Below are positions 31,924-40,212 of a stretch of DNA of 64,000 nucleotides, in pieces. Source of the DNA: JANXMY01 sp965246745 (GTDB taxonomy: Bacteria; Armatimonadota; Armatimonadia; Armatimonadales; Capsulimonadaceae); NCBI GenBank assembly GCA_965246745.1, contig OZ251980.1, forward strand, positions 2,914,001-2,978,000, in the 5' to 3' direction. Every line of letters begins with the position of its first letter. Within the stretch, counting starts at the first letter, position 1. The notes under the pieces were generated by a model. That model saw only the letters and a program-made list of their open reading frames with translations. It ran no database searches and was not told the DNA's origin. The translations under genes and the position numbers were made by a program.

Positions 31924-32547
31924 ATGACACGCACTCAGCATCACCCGCATGGCGAGCAGTTATCTGCCTTTATAGACAGCCGATTGGACCTGCCGCGCAT
32001 GCGCGGCATCGGCGAGCACCTTCGCGCCTGCGCCGACTGCCGCCTGCGGGAGTCCGAACTGCGCCGCACCAAAAGCCTTGTGCGCGGCCTGCCGGACCCC
32101 GCCCTGCCGTCCGCCGAATTTTGGGCCGCCGCGTACCGGCGGCTTCGGACGGATGACCGCCGAAAAGCGGCGGCGAAACGCCCGCTGCGGGAGGCCCGGC
32201 CCTTCCCGGCGCTGCCCGCGCCCCGCCTGTGGGCCGCCGCTGCGGCGGCCGTCGCGGTCGGCCTTTTCAGCGCCGTGCCTTTTCTGGCCGTGCCTTTTCT
32301 CACCGTGCGGCAGGGCGGCTCCCTGCCGTTGCACGCGCCCGCAGCGGGCATCGTGCGCTCCGCGCCGGTCCCTTCTCTGCCGGACATCTCCCCTGATGTG
32401 TCCTCGCTGGCCGAGATGCACACCGACTCCGTGTCGTGCCTGCCGCTGGCCGACCCGGACCGGCAGAAAATGATCGCCGCTGAGGCCCGGCAGGGAGCGC
32501 CCGGCGACGCGCCCGAGGCGGCAGGCAGCGCCGATGCGTCGTTTTAG
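31924..32547 (+). CDS. Membrane anti-sigma factor with zinc finger (RseA-like)
   Basis: 207 residues. The N-terminal ZAS motif (HPHGEQLSAFIDSRLDL then GEHLRACADCRL, the His-x3-Cys-x2-Cys site, about residue 35) binds and inhibits the sigma factor. A membrane helix (AAAAAAVAVGLFSAVPFLAV, about 105-125) and a periplasmic Ala/Pro-rich tail follow. The layout fits regulated intramembrane proteolysis, with the periplasmic part shielded by the RseB-like protein encoded next. Confidence 0.88.
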   Translation: MTRTQHHPHGEQLSAFIDSRLDLPRMRGIGEHLRACADCRLRESELRRTKSLVRGLPDPALPSAEFWAAAYRRLRTDDRRKAAAKRPLREARPFPALPAPRLWAAAAAAVAVGLFSAVPFLAVPFLTVRQGGSLPLHAPAAGIVRSAPVPSLPDISPDVSSLAEMHTDSVSCLPLADPDRQKMIAAEARQGAPGDAPEAAGSADASF

Positions 32548-33607
32548 CTTTTCGGCGCTTTTGCCGGCGGCGCTGCTGCTGCTGACCGCCGCGTCCCTCT
32601 CGGCCCGGCCCGCGCCCCGCCGCCCCGCCCCGCCCAAAGCGCCGACCGCCGAGTCGCTGTTTGTGCAGGTGCTCCGCGCCGACGACCTTGCGGCTTACAA
32701 AGGCCGGCAGATTACGACCTACTGGCGGTCGGGCCGCGCTGCCGAAGTTTTGGTCTTTCATCGCCCGATGGAAGACCGCCGGCTTCAGTTTTTGAACCCT
32801 GAAGCTGTCCGGGGCCGCCTGCTGGTCTCCGACGGCGCGGAAGAATGGGAATGGGAGCCGCGCACCAAAGTTCTGCGGCACCGGCGCTTGTCGCCGGGTG
32901 CGCTGGACGATGACGACCTGCTGTCGTACACGCTGCTGCGGGCGAACTACCTGCTGACCGTAGACCCGGTGCCGCGCACGATTGCCGAGCGCAAAGCGTA
33001 TCTCGTCACGGTGAAGCGGCCGGCGGGCCGCACTCTGGCCCGGCGGTTCTGGATTGACCGGCGCACCGGCCTGATCTTGAAGCGGGAAATTTACGGGGAA
33101 GACGGCAAGCTGCGGGTCACGGTCGGCTTTTCAGACATCACTTACAGTCCGTCCCTCCCGGCGAGCTTGTTCAGCCTAGCGGGCCTCGCCAAGACCGTGC
33201 GCGTCGCCGAGCAGCCGAACGGCGAAACCGCCGTACCCCTGGGGAGTGTCAAAACGCAGCTTGGGGGGCAGGCGTCCGTCCCGGCAACCCTCGCCGGCTA
33301 CCGGCTGGTCGGCGCGAGCGTGACCCAAATCGGCAGCCGCCCGGTGCTGCACCTGCGCTACTCCGACGGCCTCAACTTAGTGTCGCTGTTTGAGCAGCGC
33401 CGCACCCAGCCGGGCCGCCCCACGCTTGTCCCCAAAAGCATGCGCGTTTTCTCCCTCGGCCCCGTCCCCGTCCACATCGGCCACCGCGCATCATTGACCA
33501 CCCTGAACTGGGACACGCCGACTTTGAACGTGACGCTGATGGGCGAAATGGGCCTGTCCACCCTTAAAACACTCGCCCAAGCCGCCCTCCAAGCCGGCCC
33601 AAAATAA
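32534..33607 (+). CDS. MucB/RseB-like periplasmic sigma-E regulator
   Basis: 357 residues with a signal peptide (LLPAALLLLTAASLSARP). The N-terminal LolA-like half (AAYKGRQITTYWRSGRAAEVLVFHRP, DGAEEWEWEPRTKVL, RRFWIDRRTGLILKREIYGEDG) and the C-terminal half (YRLVGASVTQIGSRPVLHLRYSDGLNLVSLFE) match the two-domain RseB plan. RseB senses mislocalised lipid and protects RseA from cleavage. Overlaps the anti-sigma gene by 14 bases. Confidence 0.85.
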   Translation: MRRFSFSALLPAALLLLTAASLSARPAPRRPAPPKAPTAESLFVQVLRADDLAAYKGRQITTYWRSGRAAEVLVFHRPMEDRRLQFLNPEAVRGRLLVSDGAEEWEWEPRTKVLRHRRLSPGALDDDDLLSYTLLRANYLLTVDPVPRTIAERKAYLVTVKRPAGRTLARRFWIDRRTGLILKREIYGEDGKLRVTVGFSDITYSPSLPASLFSLAGLAKTVRVAEQPNGETAVPLGSVKTQLGGQASVPATLAGYRLVGASVTQIGSRPVLHLRYSDGLNLVSLFEQRRTQPGRPTLVPKSMRVFSLGPVPVHIGHRASLTTLNWDTPTLNVTLMGEMGLSTLKTLAQAALQAGPK

Positions 33608-33645
33608 TCAGCGCCGGTCGCCCCTACTGTAACCCGTGCATCGTT

Positions 33646-34236
33646 TCACTTCCCGCGCTCGTCGCGGCGGAGGCTGCGGCAGAGCTTGGTCATAAGCTGA
33701 ACGCTGAAATCATCGTCGGCGTTTCGGAGGCCGGCTTCGGCGTAGGGCAGGGCGGCGGCGGGGTTCTTTTCAGCAGCCGCCAGCAGCAGGGCCATTTCGC
33801 GGTCCAGCTCCCAGTCGTTGGGGTTGCGCTTGATGCCCTCGGCCAGCACGCGCTTTCCTTCAGCGATGTGGCCGGTCTTGGGGAGAATGGTGCCGCCCAT
33901 GAGCTGATACGCCTGGATAAAATGCGGGTCGAGCGTGACAATAAGCTGAAGCATCGGCAGCAGGCTTTCGTTTTTGGACCAGTCGCCGCCCTGCGCCATG
34001 TACTGATGGTGGTAATGGTCAATCACTTTGTCCCAGATTAAATTGGCGGCGGCGATCCGAAACTCGCCCCCGGCCTGGGCCAAAGCCGCGTTTTTCCCGG
34101 CGTCGGCGCTCGAGACCAAATACCCGTGGGCCAGCCCCGACGGCTGCGAAAGCGACTCAAAAGTCCCGGCGGCGGCGAATAATCCGGCGCAAAGCAGAAG
34201 CGCGGGAAGCTGCTTGAGAAACACAGGGCGGGGCAT
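33646..34236 (-). CDS. TPR-like protein with signal anchor
   Basis: 196 residues. The N-terminal hydrophobic segment (LPALLLCAGLFAAAGTF) is followed by about three TPR-like helical pairs (LLPMLQLIVTLDPHFIQAYQLMG; ILPKTGHIAEGKRVLAEGIKRNP; WELDREMALLLAAAEKNPAAAL). No enzyme motif. Last gene of a four-gene minus-strand run with the ABC transporter, so it may assist export or assembly; that link is inferred only from order. Confidence 0.65.
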   Translation of the reverse strand: MPRPVFLKQLPALLLCAGLFAAAGTFESLSQPSGLAHGYLVSSADAGKNAALAQAGGEFRIAAANLIWDKVIDHYHHQYMAQGGDWSKNESLLPMLQLIVTLDPHFIQAYQLMGGTILPKTGHIAEGKRVLAEGIKRNPNDWELDREMALLLAAAEKNPAAALPYAEAGLRNADDDFSVQLMTKLCRSLRRDERGK

Positions 34237-34239
34237 GGC

Positions 34240-34602
34240 TTAGGCGGCCTTTCGGGTCTTGGCGGGCCGGGCGGCGGGCTGCTTCAGAAAATCGGCTTCG
34301 GCGGGCAGGGCCGGAGCCGGGCGGCGATTTTTGCGGCGGGCCAGCGCGGTCGTGCCGAGCAGCAGCAGGACCCCGGCGATGCCGGCAAGCTGCGAGCGCT
34401 CCTCGCGGGCGTATTTCGGGTCGCTCCAATGCTCCAAAAGCTCGTCGCCGTCGCCGTCGTCATACGCGGGCGCTTTCGGCGCGGCGGCCTGCACGGCCGG
34501 CGGGGCCGCTTGGGCGGGCTGACGCGGGGCGAGGAACGACACGGCGCTGAGGGAGAGCGCGGCGCACGGAACCAGCAGCCAGGGGGCGAAGTCGCGTTTC
34601 AT
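34240..34602 (-). CDS. Small two-helix membrane protein, unknown
   Basis: 120 residues: signal-like N-terminus (FAPWLLVPCAALSLSAVSFLA), an acidic middle (DDGDGDELLEHW), a second hydrophobic helix (LAGIAGVLLLLGTTALA) and a basic tail. Lies 3 bases from each neighbour. No family recognised. Confidence 0.6.
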   Translation of the reverse strand: MKRDFAPWLLVPCAALSLSAVSFLAPRQPAQAAPPAVQAAAPKAPAYDDGDGDELLEHWSDPKYAREERSQLAGIAGVLLLLGTTALARRKNRRPAPALPAEADFLKQPAARPAKTRKAA

Positions 34603-34605
34603 CGG

Positions 34606-35385
34606 CTAAAGCTCTTTCTTGGCAAATGTCAGCGACGCCAGGGTCAGCAGCGCGGCGGTGTAAAAGATGCCGTACAGTGCCGTCTGCCATAAATACGCGC
34701 TGGGCACGGCCAGGTGATGCACCATTGCGTCTTTGAAGTTAAACGACTCCAAATTGGGCAGCAGATGGTACAGCGCGGCAATGGCGAGCGTGTTGAACCC
34801 ATTCTGCGGGTGCGCCGTGAGCGATGCGTACAGCGGAAACTTGACATTGCCGAGCAGGCACAGCAGCACGGACAGGAACCAGGCCAGCGGCCACGACGCC
34901 CAGGTGGACAGCCACAAGGCCATTGCGGCGAGAATGGCGGTTTCGAGAAACAAAAACGGCAGGACGTAAAACATCGCCGGGTCCACATGGCCCATGTAAG
35001 CGACTTGCAGAAATGTGAACGTCGCGGCCATCACCGCCATGCCGATAGCGACCGTGCCCATCGCCCCCGCGTACTTGCCGCAGACAAACTGCCACCGGGC
35101 GACGGGCTTTGCGATCACCGGGTAGATTGTTTTCTGCTCCCGCTCGCCGGGAATGCCGGTGACGGTGATGGTGATCGCGACAATCGCCGACACCAAAAAC
35201 ACCGAAAAGAGGCACAGGTCGTTCAGCATCTTCATCTGCACATGCTTGTCGAACTTCGCCAGCGACGCCGACCCGAAGATTAAAAACACGGCAAACAGCA
35301 TCAGTACATGAAACACTTGTTTGCGTGCGCCCTCCAGCATCGTAATTTTGCCGATAATGCCGATATTCCGCGCTGCTTGTGTCAA
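34606..35385 (-). CDS. ABC-2 type transporter permease
   Basis: 259 residues from TTG 35385, preceded by GGAGGA. Six membrane helices. The TGIPGEREQKTIYPVIAKPVARWQFVCGKYAG segment is the coupling region typical of ABC-2 permeases of the DUF/NosY type. Works with the ATPase encoded upstream as an exporter at the inner membrane. A single permease gene suggests a homodimer. Cargo unknown. Confidence 0.88.
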   Translation of the reverse strand: MTQAARNIGIIGKITMLEGARKQVFHVLMLFAVFLIFGSASLAKFDKHVQMKMLNDLCLFSVFLVSAIVAITITVTGIPGEREQKTIYPVIAKPVARWQFVCGKYAGAMGTVAIGMAVMAATFTFLQVAYMGHVDPAMFYVLPFLFLETAILAAMALWLSTWASWPLAWFLSVLLCLLGNVKFPLYASLTAHPQNGFNTLAIAALYHLLPNLESFNFKDAMVHHLAVPSAYLWQTALYGIFYTAALLTLASLTFAKKEL

Positions 35386-35490
35386 GTTGTCCTCCGAACG
35401 AAAGCTGAGAACTGTATGAAAGTCACTCAGGACCCCCTAACCCCCAATAATGGGGCCGGGGGCATTTCTGAATTGTTTTTGTGCAGTCTC

Positions 35491-36417
35491 TCAGCCCACC
35501 AGCCGCAAAAAAGCGTCTTCCAATGTCTCGCGCTGCGGGCTGACCGCCACCAGCCGCGCCCGGCGCTGCTCCAAAAGCCCCATGACCTTGTAGACGACCG
35601 ACACGGGGACGCGCAGGGTCGCCGCGCCGCCGGTCGGCGCAGGCTCCACCGCTCCGCCCCAATTCTCGATTTGATGCGCCAAAATTTCGTCGCGCTCGTC
35701 CTGCTCAATCTGCACCCGGACTTCATCAAAGACCTGCGTGATTTCGTTCGGCGTCCCGCAGGCGACCAGCGTGCCCCGCGCCATGACGCCCACGGTGTCG
35801 CAGACAGGCTCCATTTCGGCCAGCAGGTGCGACGACAAAAAGATCGTCTTGCCTTCGCCTTTCAGCGTCGTCAAAAGCTCGCGCAGCTCTTTGCGGCCTA
35901 CCGGGTCAAGCCCAGACGACGGCTCGTCCATGACGAGCAGGTCGGGATTGCCGACCAGGGCCGACGCGACCCCGACCCGCTGGGTCATGCCTTTGGAGCA
36001 CTTCGACAAAATCATGTGCTTGCTGTCCCACATGCCGACTTGCTTGAGTGACCGCTCGACCGCGTCTTTGGCGCGTTTCCCGCTCAGCCCGGACAGCCCC
36101 GCATGAGCGCCGACCACTTCGATGGCCGACAAAAACTTCGGAAAGTACGGCTGCTCGGGCAGAAAGCCGACCGACTGCCGGGCCGCGACTTCCTCGACGG
36201 AACGGCCGAACAGCCAGGCTTCCCCGGAAGTGGCCGGCACAAAGCCGAGCAGCATTTTAATGGTCGTGGTCTTGCCCGCCCCGTTCGGCCCGAGAAACCC
36301 GAACAAGCCGCCGGCGGGCACGCTCAAAGTCAGGTCGCGGACGGCGACGCGCTTTTCTTTCTGGCGCGGCACGGGGTATTCTTTGGTGAAGTTTTGAATT
36401 TGGATGGCAGGTGTCAT
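35491..36417 (-). CDS. ABC transporter ATP-binding protein
   Basis: 308 residues. Walker A GPNGAGKTTTIKML (about 45), Q-loop GFLPEQPYF, signature related to the CcmA/NosF/YhaQ clade (KCSKGMTQRVGVASALVGNP), Walker B LLVMDEPSSGLDP, H-loop LSSHLLAEME. The C-terminal ~80 residues form the extra regulatory domain common in DrrA/NatA-like exporters. The gap to the permease (35386-35490) holds a GC hairpin (CCCCCTAACCCCCAATAATGGGG region) that may reduce downstream expression. Confidence 0.93.
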   Translation of the reverse strand: MTPAIQIQNFTKEYPVPRQKEKRVAVRDLTLSVPAGGLFGFLGPNGAGKTTTIKMLLGFVPATSGEAWLFGRSVEEVAARQSVGFLPEQPYFPKFLSAIEVVGAHAGLSGLSGKRAKDAVERSLKQVGMWDSKHMILSKCSKGMTQRVGVASALVGNPDLLVMDEPSSGLDPVGRKELRELLTTLKGEGKTIFLSSHLLAEMEPVCDTVGVMARGTLVACGTPNEITQVFDEVRVQIEQDERDEILAHQIENWGGAVEPAPTGGAATLRVPVSVVYKVMGLLEQRRARLVAVSPQRETLEDAFLRLVG

Positions 36418-36512
36418 AGGATTCGTCTGTCATGGCGTCGCTCTTGTGCTTCTTTATCGGTATCTTGACGGGTCTTCTGTAGTGATTGAGATGATGCACG
36501 GATGTGAGTGTT

Positions 36513-36809
36513 GCGAGGGCGTGTTTGCATGTTGATGGTAAGCGGGCGTTTGTGTGACGAGGGCGTATGTAACGAGGGCGTGTTGATTATTATGAGGGCG
36601 TTTGTGTGACGAGGGCGTGAACGCCCTCGCTGGGGAGCGAAGCGCTAAGGTCCCGCCTTCGCGGGACAAGAATAGGATGCAAATTACATCTTCCGCCACG
36701 CAGGTGGCGGCTTGGCGTCCGCGCCCCCCAGCGAGGGCGTTCACGCCCTTGTTACAACGCCCTCGTACACAAACGCCCGCCTACCATCAACATGCAAACA
36801 CGCCCTCGC
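36513..36809. repeat. 297-bp imperfect palindrome built of GAGGGCGT words
   Basis: Outer arms 36513-36540 and 36782-36809 are perfect inverses over 28 bases. Inner arms 36618-36635 and 36726-36743 are perfect over 18. The left side carries an extra internal duplication. The centre holds hairpins GTCCCGCCTTCGCGGGAC (36650-36667) and CCGCCACGCAGGTGGCGG (36693-36710). It fills most of the 36418-36908 gap; I see no gene there. Confidence 0.9.
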
Positions 36810-36908
36810 TTCTTCCATAAAGACCCGGATTGGAAATCAAGGGACTCGCGCAAGAGGTTTTATAGGCTCCGGCTTCCGGCGCGTTTTCGGGTACAATAGG
36901 CCGAAATT

Positions 36909-37226
36909 ATGCCTGCACCCTCAGAAATCACGCCCGCCGAAGTTTGGGCGCTCACCGAGCGCGGCGACGCCGTCACACTGCTGGATGTCCGTCAGCCCTG
37001 GGAATACAGCCGCGCCCACATTCCCGGCGCTTTGCTCCTCCCGCTCGGCGACCTGCCCCGCCGCTTTGCCGCCCTGGACCCCGAAGCCTTTGTAGTCTGC
37101 CTCTGCGAGCACGGCGTCCGCAGCGCCTATGCGGCCGAGTTTCTCGCCGCGCAGGGGTTTTCGGACGCCCGGACCATGACCGGCGGCATGGCCGAGTACG
37201 CCGGGCCGATTGAAACCGGGCCGTAG
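36909..37226 (+). CDS. Single-domain rhodanese-like sulfurtransferase
   Basis: 105 residues. LLDVRQPWEYSRAHIPGALLLPLGDL is the rhodanese N-terminal motif and the active-site loop is CEHGVRS with Cys about residue 65. Carries persulfide sulfur or acts in redox/phosphatase-like roles; typical small PspE/GlpE-type protein, cytoplasmic. TACAAT (36891-36896) 12 bases before the ATG may be its -10 box. Confidence 0.92.
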   Translation: MPAPSEITPAEVWALTERGDAVTLLDVRQPWEYSRAHIPGALLLPLGDLPRRFAALDPEAFVVCLCEHGVRSAYAAEFLAAQGFSDARTMTGGMAEYAGPIETGP

Positions 37227-37305
37227 CTCCGCCGTAAGAGTCACGGCGGGACCCTCACGGCGGGGATGGGCACCCGCAGCGACAAGCCTAGAATGGATTT
37301 TTCAT

Positions 37306-38496
37306 ATGCCTCTCCGTGAACTGGAAACCGTCAAGACTGCCGAAGGTCTCCGCGAACTCTGCGAGCAGCTCCGCGCCGCCGGGCGCTTCGCCCTCGACAC
37401 CGAGTTTGTCGGCGAGCGGACTTACCTCCCCCGCCTGTGCTTTGTGCAGGTCGCCACCGAAGAGTTTATCGGACTGGTGGACACGCTGGCCGTGGCGAAT
37501 TTGGACCCCCTGTGGGATTTGGTCGCCGATCCCGACATTCGAATTGTCCTGCATGCCGCGCGGGAAGATTTACGCCTGGCGTACTACGGCGGCAAAAAGC
37601 GGCTGCCCGCGAAGATTTTCGACACGCAGATCGCGGCGGGCTTTATCGGCCTGCCGTCGTTTCCGCTGTCGTATGCCCGGCTGGCCGAAGCGCTGATGGG
37701 GGTCAAGCTCTCGAAAGCCGAAACGCGCTCGGAGTGGGACCGGCGGCCGCTCAGCCCCGCCCAGCTTGAATACGCCCGCGATGATGTGCGATACCTGCTG
37801 CCGATCACGGACAAGCTCAATCGCATGCTGGAAAAGCTCGGACGGACCGAGTGGATGACCGAAGAAATGGGGCGCTTTTCCGACGCCCGCACTTACGAGA
37901 CAGCTCCCGAAGATGCCTACCTGCGGCTGCGGACCGGGCGCGGCTTTTCCGCCCGCCCAACGGCGCTGCTGCGGGCGGTCGCCGCCTGGCGCGAAGAAGA
38001 AGCCGCCGCGCGGGATGTTCCCGCGCGGAGCCTGCTGCGCGACGAAGTGTTGATTGAGCTGGCCCAGCGTCCGCCCCGGCGCTTGACCGAGTTTCGCCGC
38101 CTGCGCGGCTTTCCCGAAACCGAGGAAGTGTCGTTCGGGTCGCCGCTGCTGGACGCCCTGAACGCCGCCCGCGTTCTGCCGGAAGACGCGCTGCCGCCGC
38201 CGCTGTCGGGGACGGGGCCGGACGAAACCCCGCGCGAGCGGGCGCTCGGCGACATCCTGTACGGCCTCGGCGAAGCGCTGTGCCTGGACCGCCACCTGGC
38301 CCCGGAGCTGGCGCTGACCAAAGCCGACGCCCTGGCATTGGCCCGACGCCTGCCCCCGGCCGCGCTGCTGTCCGGCTGGCGAAAAACCGCCGTCGGCGGC
38401 GAAATGGAACAAATTGCCTCCGGTCAGTCGTCAGCCTGCTTGACGGTGACCCCGGCGGCCCTGGTAGTAACGCTGGATTCAGCGCCCGCCGAGTAA
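37306..38496 (+). CDS. rnd: Ribonuclease D
   Basis: 396 residues from ATG 37306; an in-frame start at 37210 overlaps the rhodanese gene and lacks conservation. 3'-5' exonuclease for tRNA and small RNA maturation. DEDD residues: Asp/Glu in FALDTEFVGERTY, Asp in VLHAAREDLRLA, and YARDDVRYLLPI (DEDDy). Two helical HRDC-like domains follow (about 200-280 and 300-380). A TAGAAT box 11 bases before the ATG may give a nearly leaderless transcript. Confidence 0.93.
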   Translation: MPLRELETVKTAEGLRELCEQLRAAGRFALDTEFVGERTYLPRLCFVQVATEEFIGLVDTLAVANLDPLWDLVADPDIRIVLHAAREDLRLAYYGGKKRLPAKIFDTQIAAGFIGLPSFPLSYARLAEALMGVKLSKAETRSEWDRRPLSPAQLEYARDDVRYLLPITDKLNRMLEKLGRTEWMTEEMGRFSDARTYETAPEDAYLRLRTGRGFSARPTALLRAVAAWREEEAAARDVPARSLLRDEVLIELAQRPPRRLTEFRRLRGFPETEEVSFGSPLLDALNAARVLPEDALPPPLSGTGPDETPRERALGDILYGLGEALCLDRHLAPELALTKADALALARRLPPAALLSGWRKTAVGGEMEQIASGQSSACLTVTPAALVVTLDSAPAE

Positions 38497-38562
38497 AAAC
38501 AGCGGTGTGCTTGTGCGCTTCAGCGATATCCGTGGTATACTTCACCTGATCCGGTACGCTGT

Positions 38563-38970
38563 ATGGAAGACCCGACAACACAAATTTATGCCGCGCTCGG
38601 CAGCGATGCGCCGTTTTACGACCTTGCCGCCGCGTTTTACGCCGGGGTCGAAGCCGACCCGGTCCTGCGCCCGCTGTACCCGGATGATTTGACGAAAGCC
38701 GAAGAGCATTTAGCCCTGTTTTTGATCCAGCGGTTCGGCGGCCCGGCCCGGTATCAGGCCGAGCGCGGCCACCCGCGCCTGCGAATGCGCCACCTGCCGT
38801 TTCAGATCGGCCCTGCCGAAAGCAGCGCCTGGCTGCGCTGCATGACCCGCGCCGTGGAAAGCCTTCCGGCGTTTACGCCGTTTCAAGCCATATTACATAC
38901 TTACTTCGCCGACTCTGCGGCGTTTCTTGTCAATCGTTCCGAAGTCCCCGCAGTTGAGGACGCCCCGTAA
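38563..38970 (+). CDS. Group II truncated haemoglobin
   Basis: 135 residues. Two-on-two globin with LGSDAPFYDLAAAFYAGVEADPVLRPLYP (AB region), LFLIQRFGGPARYQAERGHPRLRMRHLPF with the proximal His in RHLPF, and Trp in SSAWLRCMTRAV (position G8 of the TrHbO group). Binds O2 or NO; role in oxygen or redox chemistry uncertain. TATACT at 38536-38541 is a possible -10 box. Confidence 0.93.
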   Translation: MEDPTTQIYAALGSDAPFYDLAAAFYAGVEADPVLRPLYPDDLTKAEEHLALFLIQRFGGPARYQAERGHPRLRMRHLPFQIGPAESSAWLRCMTRAVESLPAFTPFQAILHTYFADSAAFLVNRSEVPAVEDAP

Positions 38971-39021
38971 GCGTGCCGGGTTTTCGTGTATTTCGCTTTT
39001 TCGCCCGCCGGGCATCATTTT

Positions 39022-39037
39022 TGGCACTCTTTTTGCA
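39022..39037 (+). promoter_or_regulatory. Sigma-54 (RpoN) -24/-12 promoter
   Basis: TGGCAC (39022-39027), five bases, TTGCA (39033-39037); the GG and GC dinucleotides are exactly 10 bases apart. This matches the RpoN consensus. The predicted start is near 39048, about 45 bases before the ATG of the PEP-CTERM gene. Confidence 0.8.
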
Positions 39038-39093
39038 TTCTTCGTTTTCATTATTCGTTTTCAATGGTCGGCTTTGCCAGAAAGACTAATTAT

Positions 39094-40146
39094 ATGCGTT
39101 ACTCACTGCTCGCCCTTTGCTGCATTTTAGCCGGTCTGCTGCCGCAGCCGTCGCAGGCCGCTCCGCTCCAGGCCCTGGTTCCGGCCGACTCGTTTATTGT
39201 TCAGCATGTGGACACCGTGACCGAGCTGCACCAGCAGATCAGCCTTGACCCGGTGGTCCGCCGCCGGCTGGCCCGGCACTTTCACACGTCGGCCCCGGCG
39301 GTCACGCGCTATATCCAGGACAATTTGATTTTGACCCGGCTGAAGCACGCGGGCCGCTACCAAGTCTACTGCGTCGCGCCCGGCGGGCGGGAATATGTGA
39401 TTTCATCGCGGCTGGCCGCCGGAACTCCGGTGTTCGTGCTGCGCTCGACCGGCCAGCCGGTGTTGAAGCTGGCCTGCGGCAACCCGATGATGGCGTCGCT
39501 GCCGCCGGTGAAAAGCAAAGTGGCCGATTACCATTCGCCCGCGCTGGTATCGGACCCGCCCGCCGCCAAAGCCGCCGTCGCCACCCCGGCGCTGACCAGC
39601 GGTCCGGTCGTGGTCGCGCTGAGCGGCACGCCGAGTGTGATGGTCCTGCCGACCACCAAAGTCGCCGGCTTTATCGGCCAGCTTCCGGTGTCGCACGGCG
39701 GCGGCTTCCCGTTCGGCTACCTCGCCGGCATCCCGATTCTTGCCACGCTCGGGCACGGCAGCAGCAACGGCGGCAGCACCCCCAGCGCCGGCACAACGGG
39801 AACGGCAACAGGCACAACGGGAACCGCTACGGGCACAACGGGAACCGCCACGGGAACAACGGGGACTGCTACGGGTACTGGAACGACAGGCACGACCGGG
39901 ACCACGGGGACGGCGACAGGCACGACCGGGACTGCCACCGGGACCACCGGCGGGACCACCGGAGACTTAGGGACCGGCACTGCGGCGGGAACCACAACCG
40001 GGGGCCTGGGCACGACGGGGACCACGGGCGGCACCAATGTCACCCCGGTGCCCGAACCCGGCACGCCCGCCGCGTTCGCCATCGGCGGGATCGCCCTGCT
40101 GTACCTGCTCGGCAGCGCCAAGCGCCGCCGCCGCAAAACGGCGTAA
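39094..40146 (+). CDS. Exported protein with Thr/Gly repeat and PEP-CTERM-like sorting tail
   Basis: 350 residues from ATG 39094. Signal peptide LLALCCILAGLLPQPSQA; a globular domain (about 25-220) of unknown family; a low-complexity TGT/TAT repeat (about 235-300, GTTGTATGTT units); then VPEPGTPAAFAIGGIALLYLL and a basic tail RRRRK. The VPEP motif, helix and Arg cluster are the three parts of a PEP-CTERM signal cleaved by exosortase. Such proteins are usually surface or biofilm matrix proteins. Preceded by a sigma-54 promoter and followed by a strong terminator, so monocistronic. Confidence 0.85.
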   Translation: MRYSLLALCCILAGLLPQPSQAAPLQALVPADSFIVQHVDTVTELHQQISLDPVVRRRLARHFHTSAPAVTRYIQDNLILTRLKHAGRYQVYCVAPGGREYVISSRLAAGTPVFVLRSTGQPVLKLACGNPMMASLPPVKSKVADYHSPALVSDPPAAKAAVATPALTSGPVVVALSGTPSVMVLPTTKVAGFIGQLPVSHGGGFPFGYLAGIPILATLGHGSSNGGSTPSAGTTGTATGTTGTATGTTGTATGTTGTATGTGTTGTTGTTGTATGTTGTATGTTGGTTGDLGTGTAAGTTTGGLGTTGTTGGTNVTPVPEPGTPAAFAIGGIALLYLLGSAKRRRRKTA

Positions 40147-40159
40147 GCGGCTTCCGCCG

Positions 40160-40195
40160 AAAAAACGCCCCGGAGCAGGCTCCGGGGCGTTTTTT
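40160..40195. terminator. Bidirectional terminator between converging genes
   Basis: 12-bp stem (40165-40176 with 40179-40190), 2-base loop, six A residues before and six T after. Serves the PEP-CTERM gene and the converging nfi gene. Confidence 0.93.
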
Positions 40196-40212
40196 CGGTT
40201 ACCATCCAAGCG

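Noticed and set aside
35400..35490. Additional full inverted-repeat element between the ABC genes
   Set aside because: Only a short CCCC/GGGG hairpin is present, without long arms; described with the ATPase gene instead.
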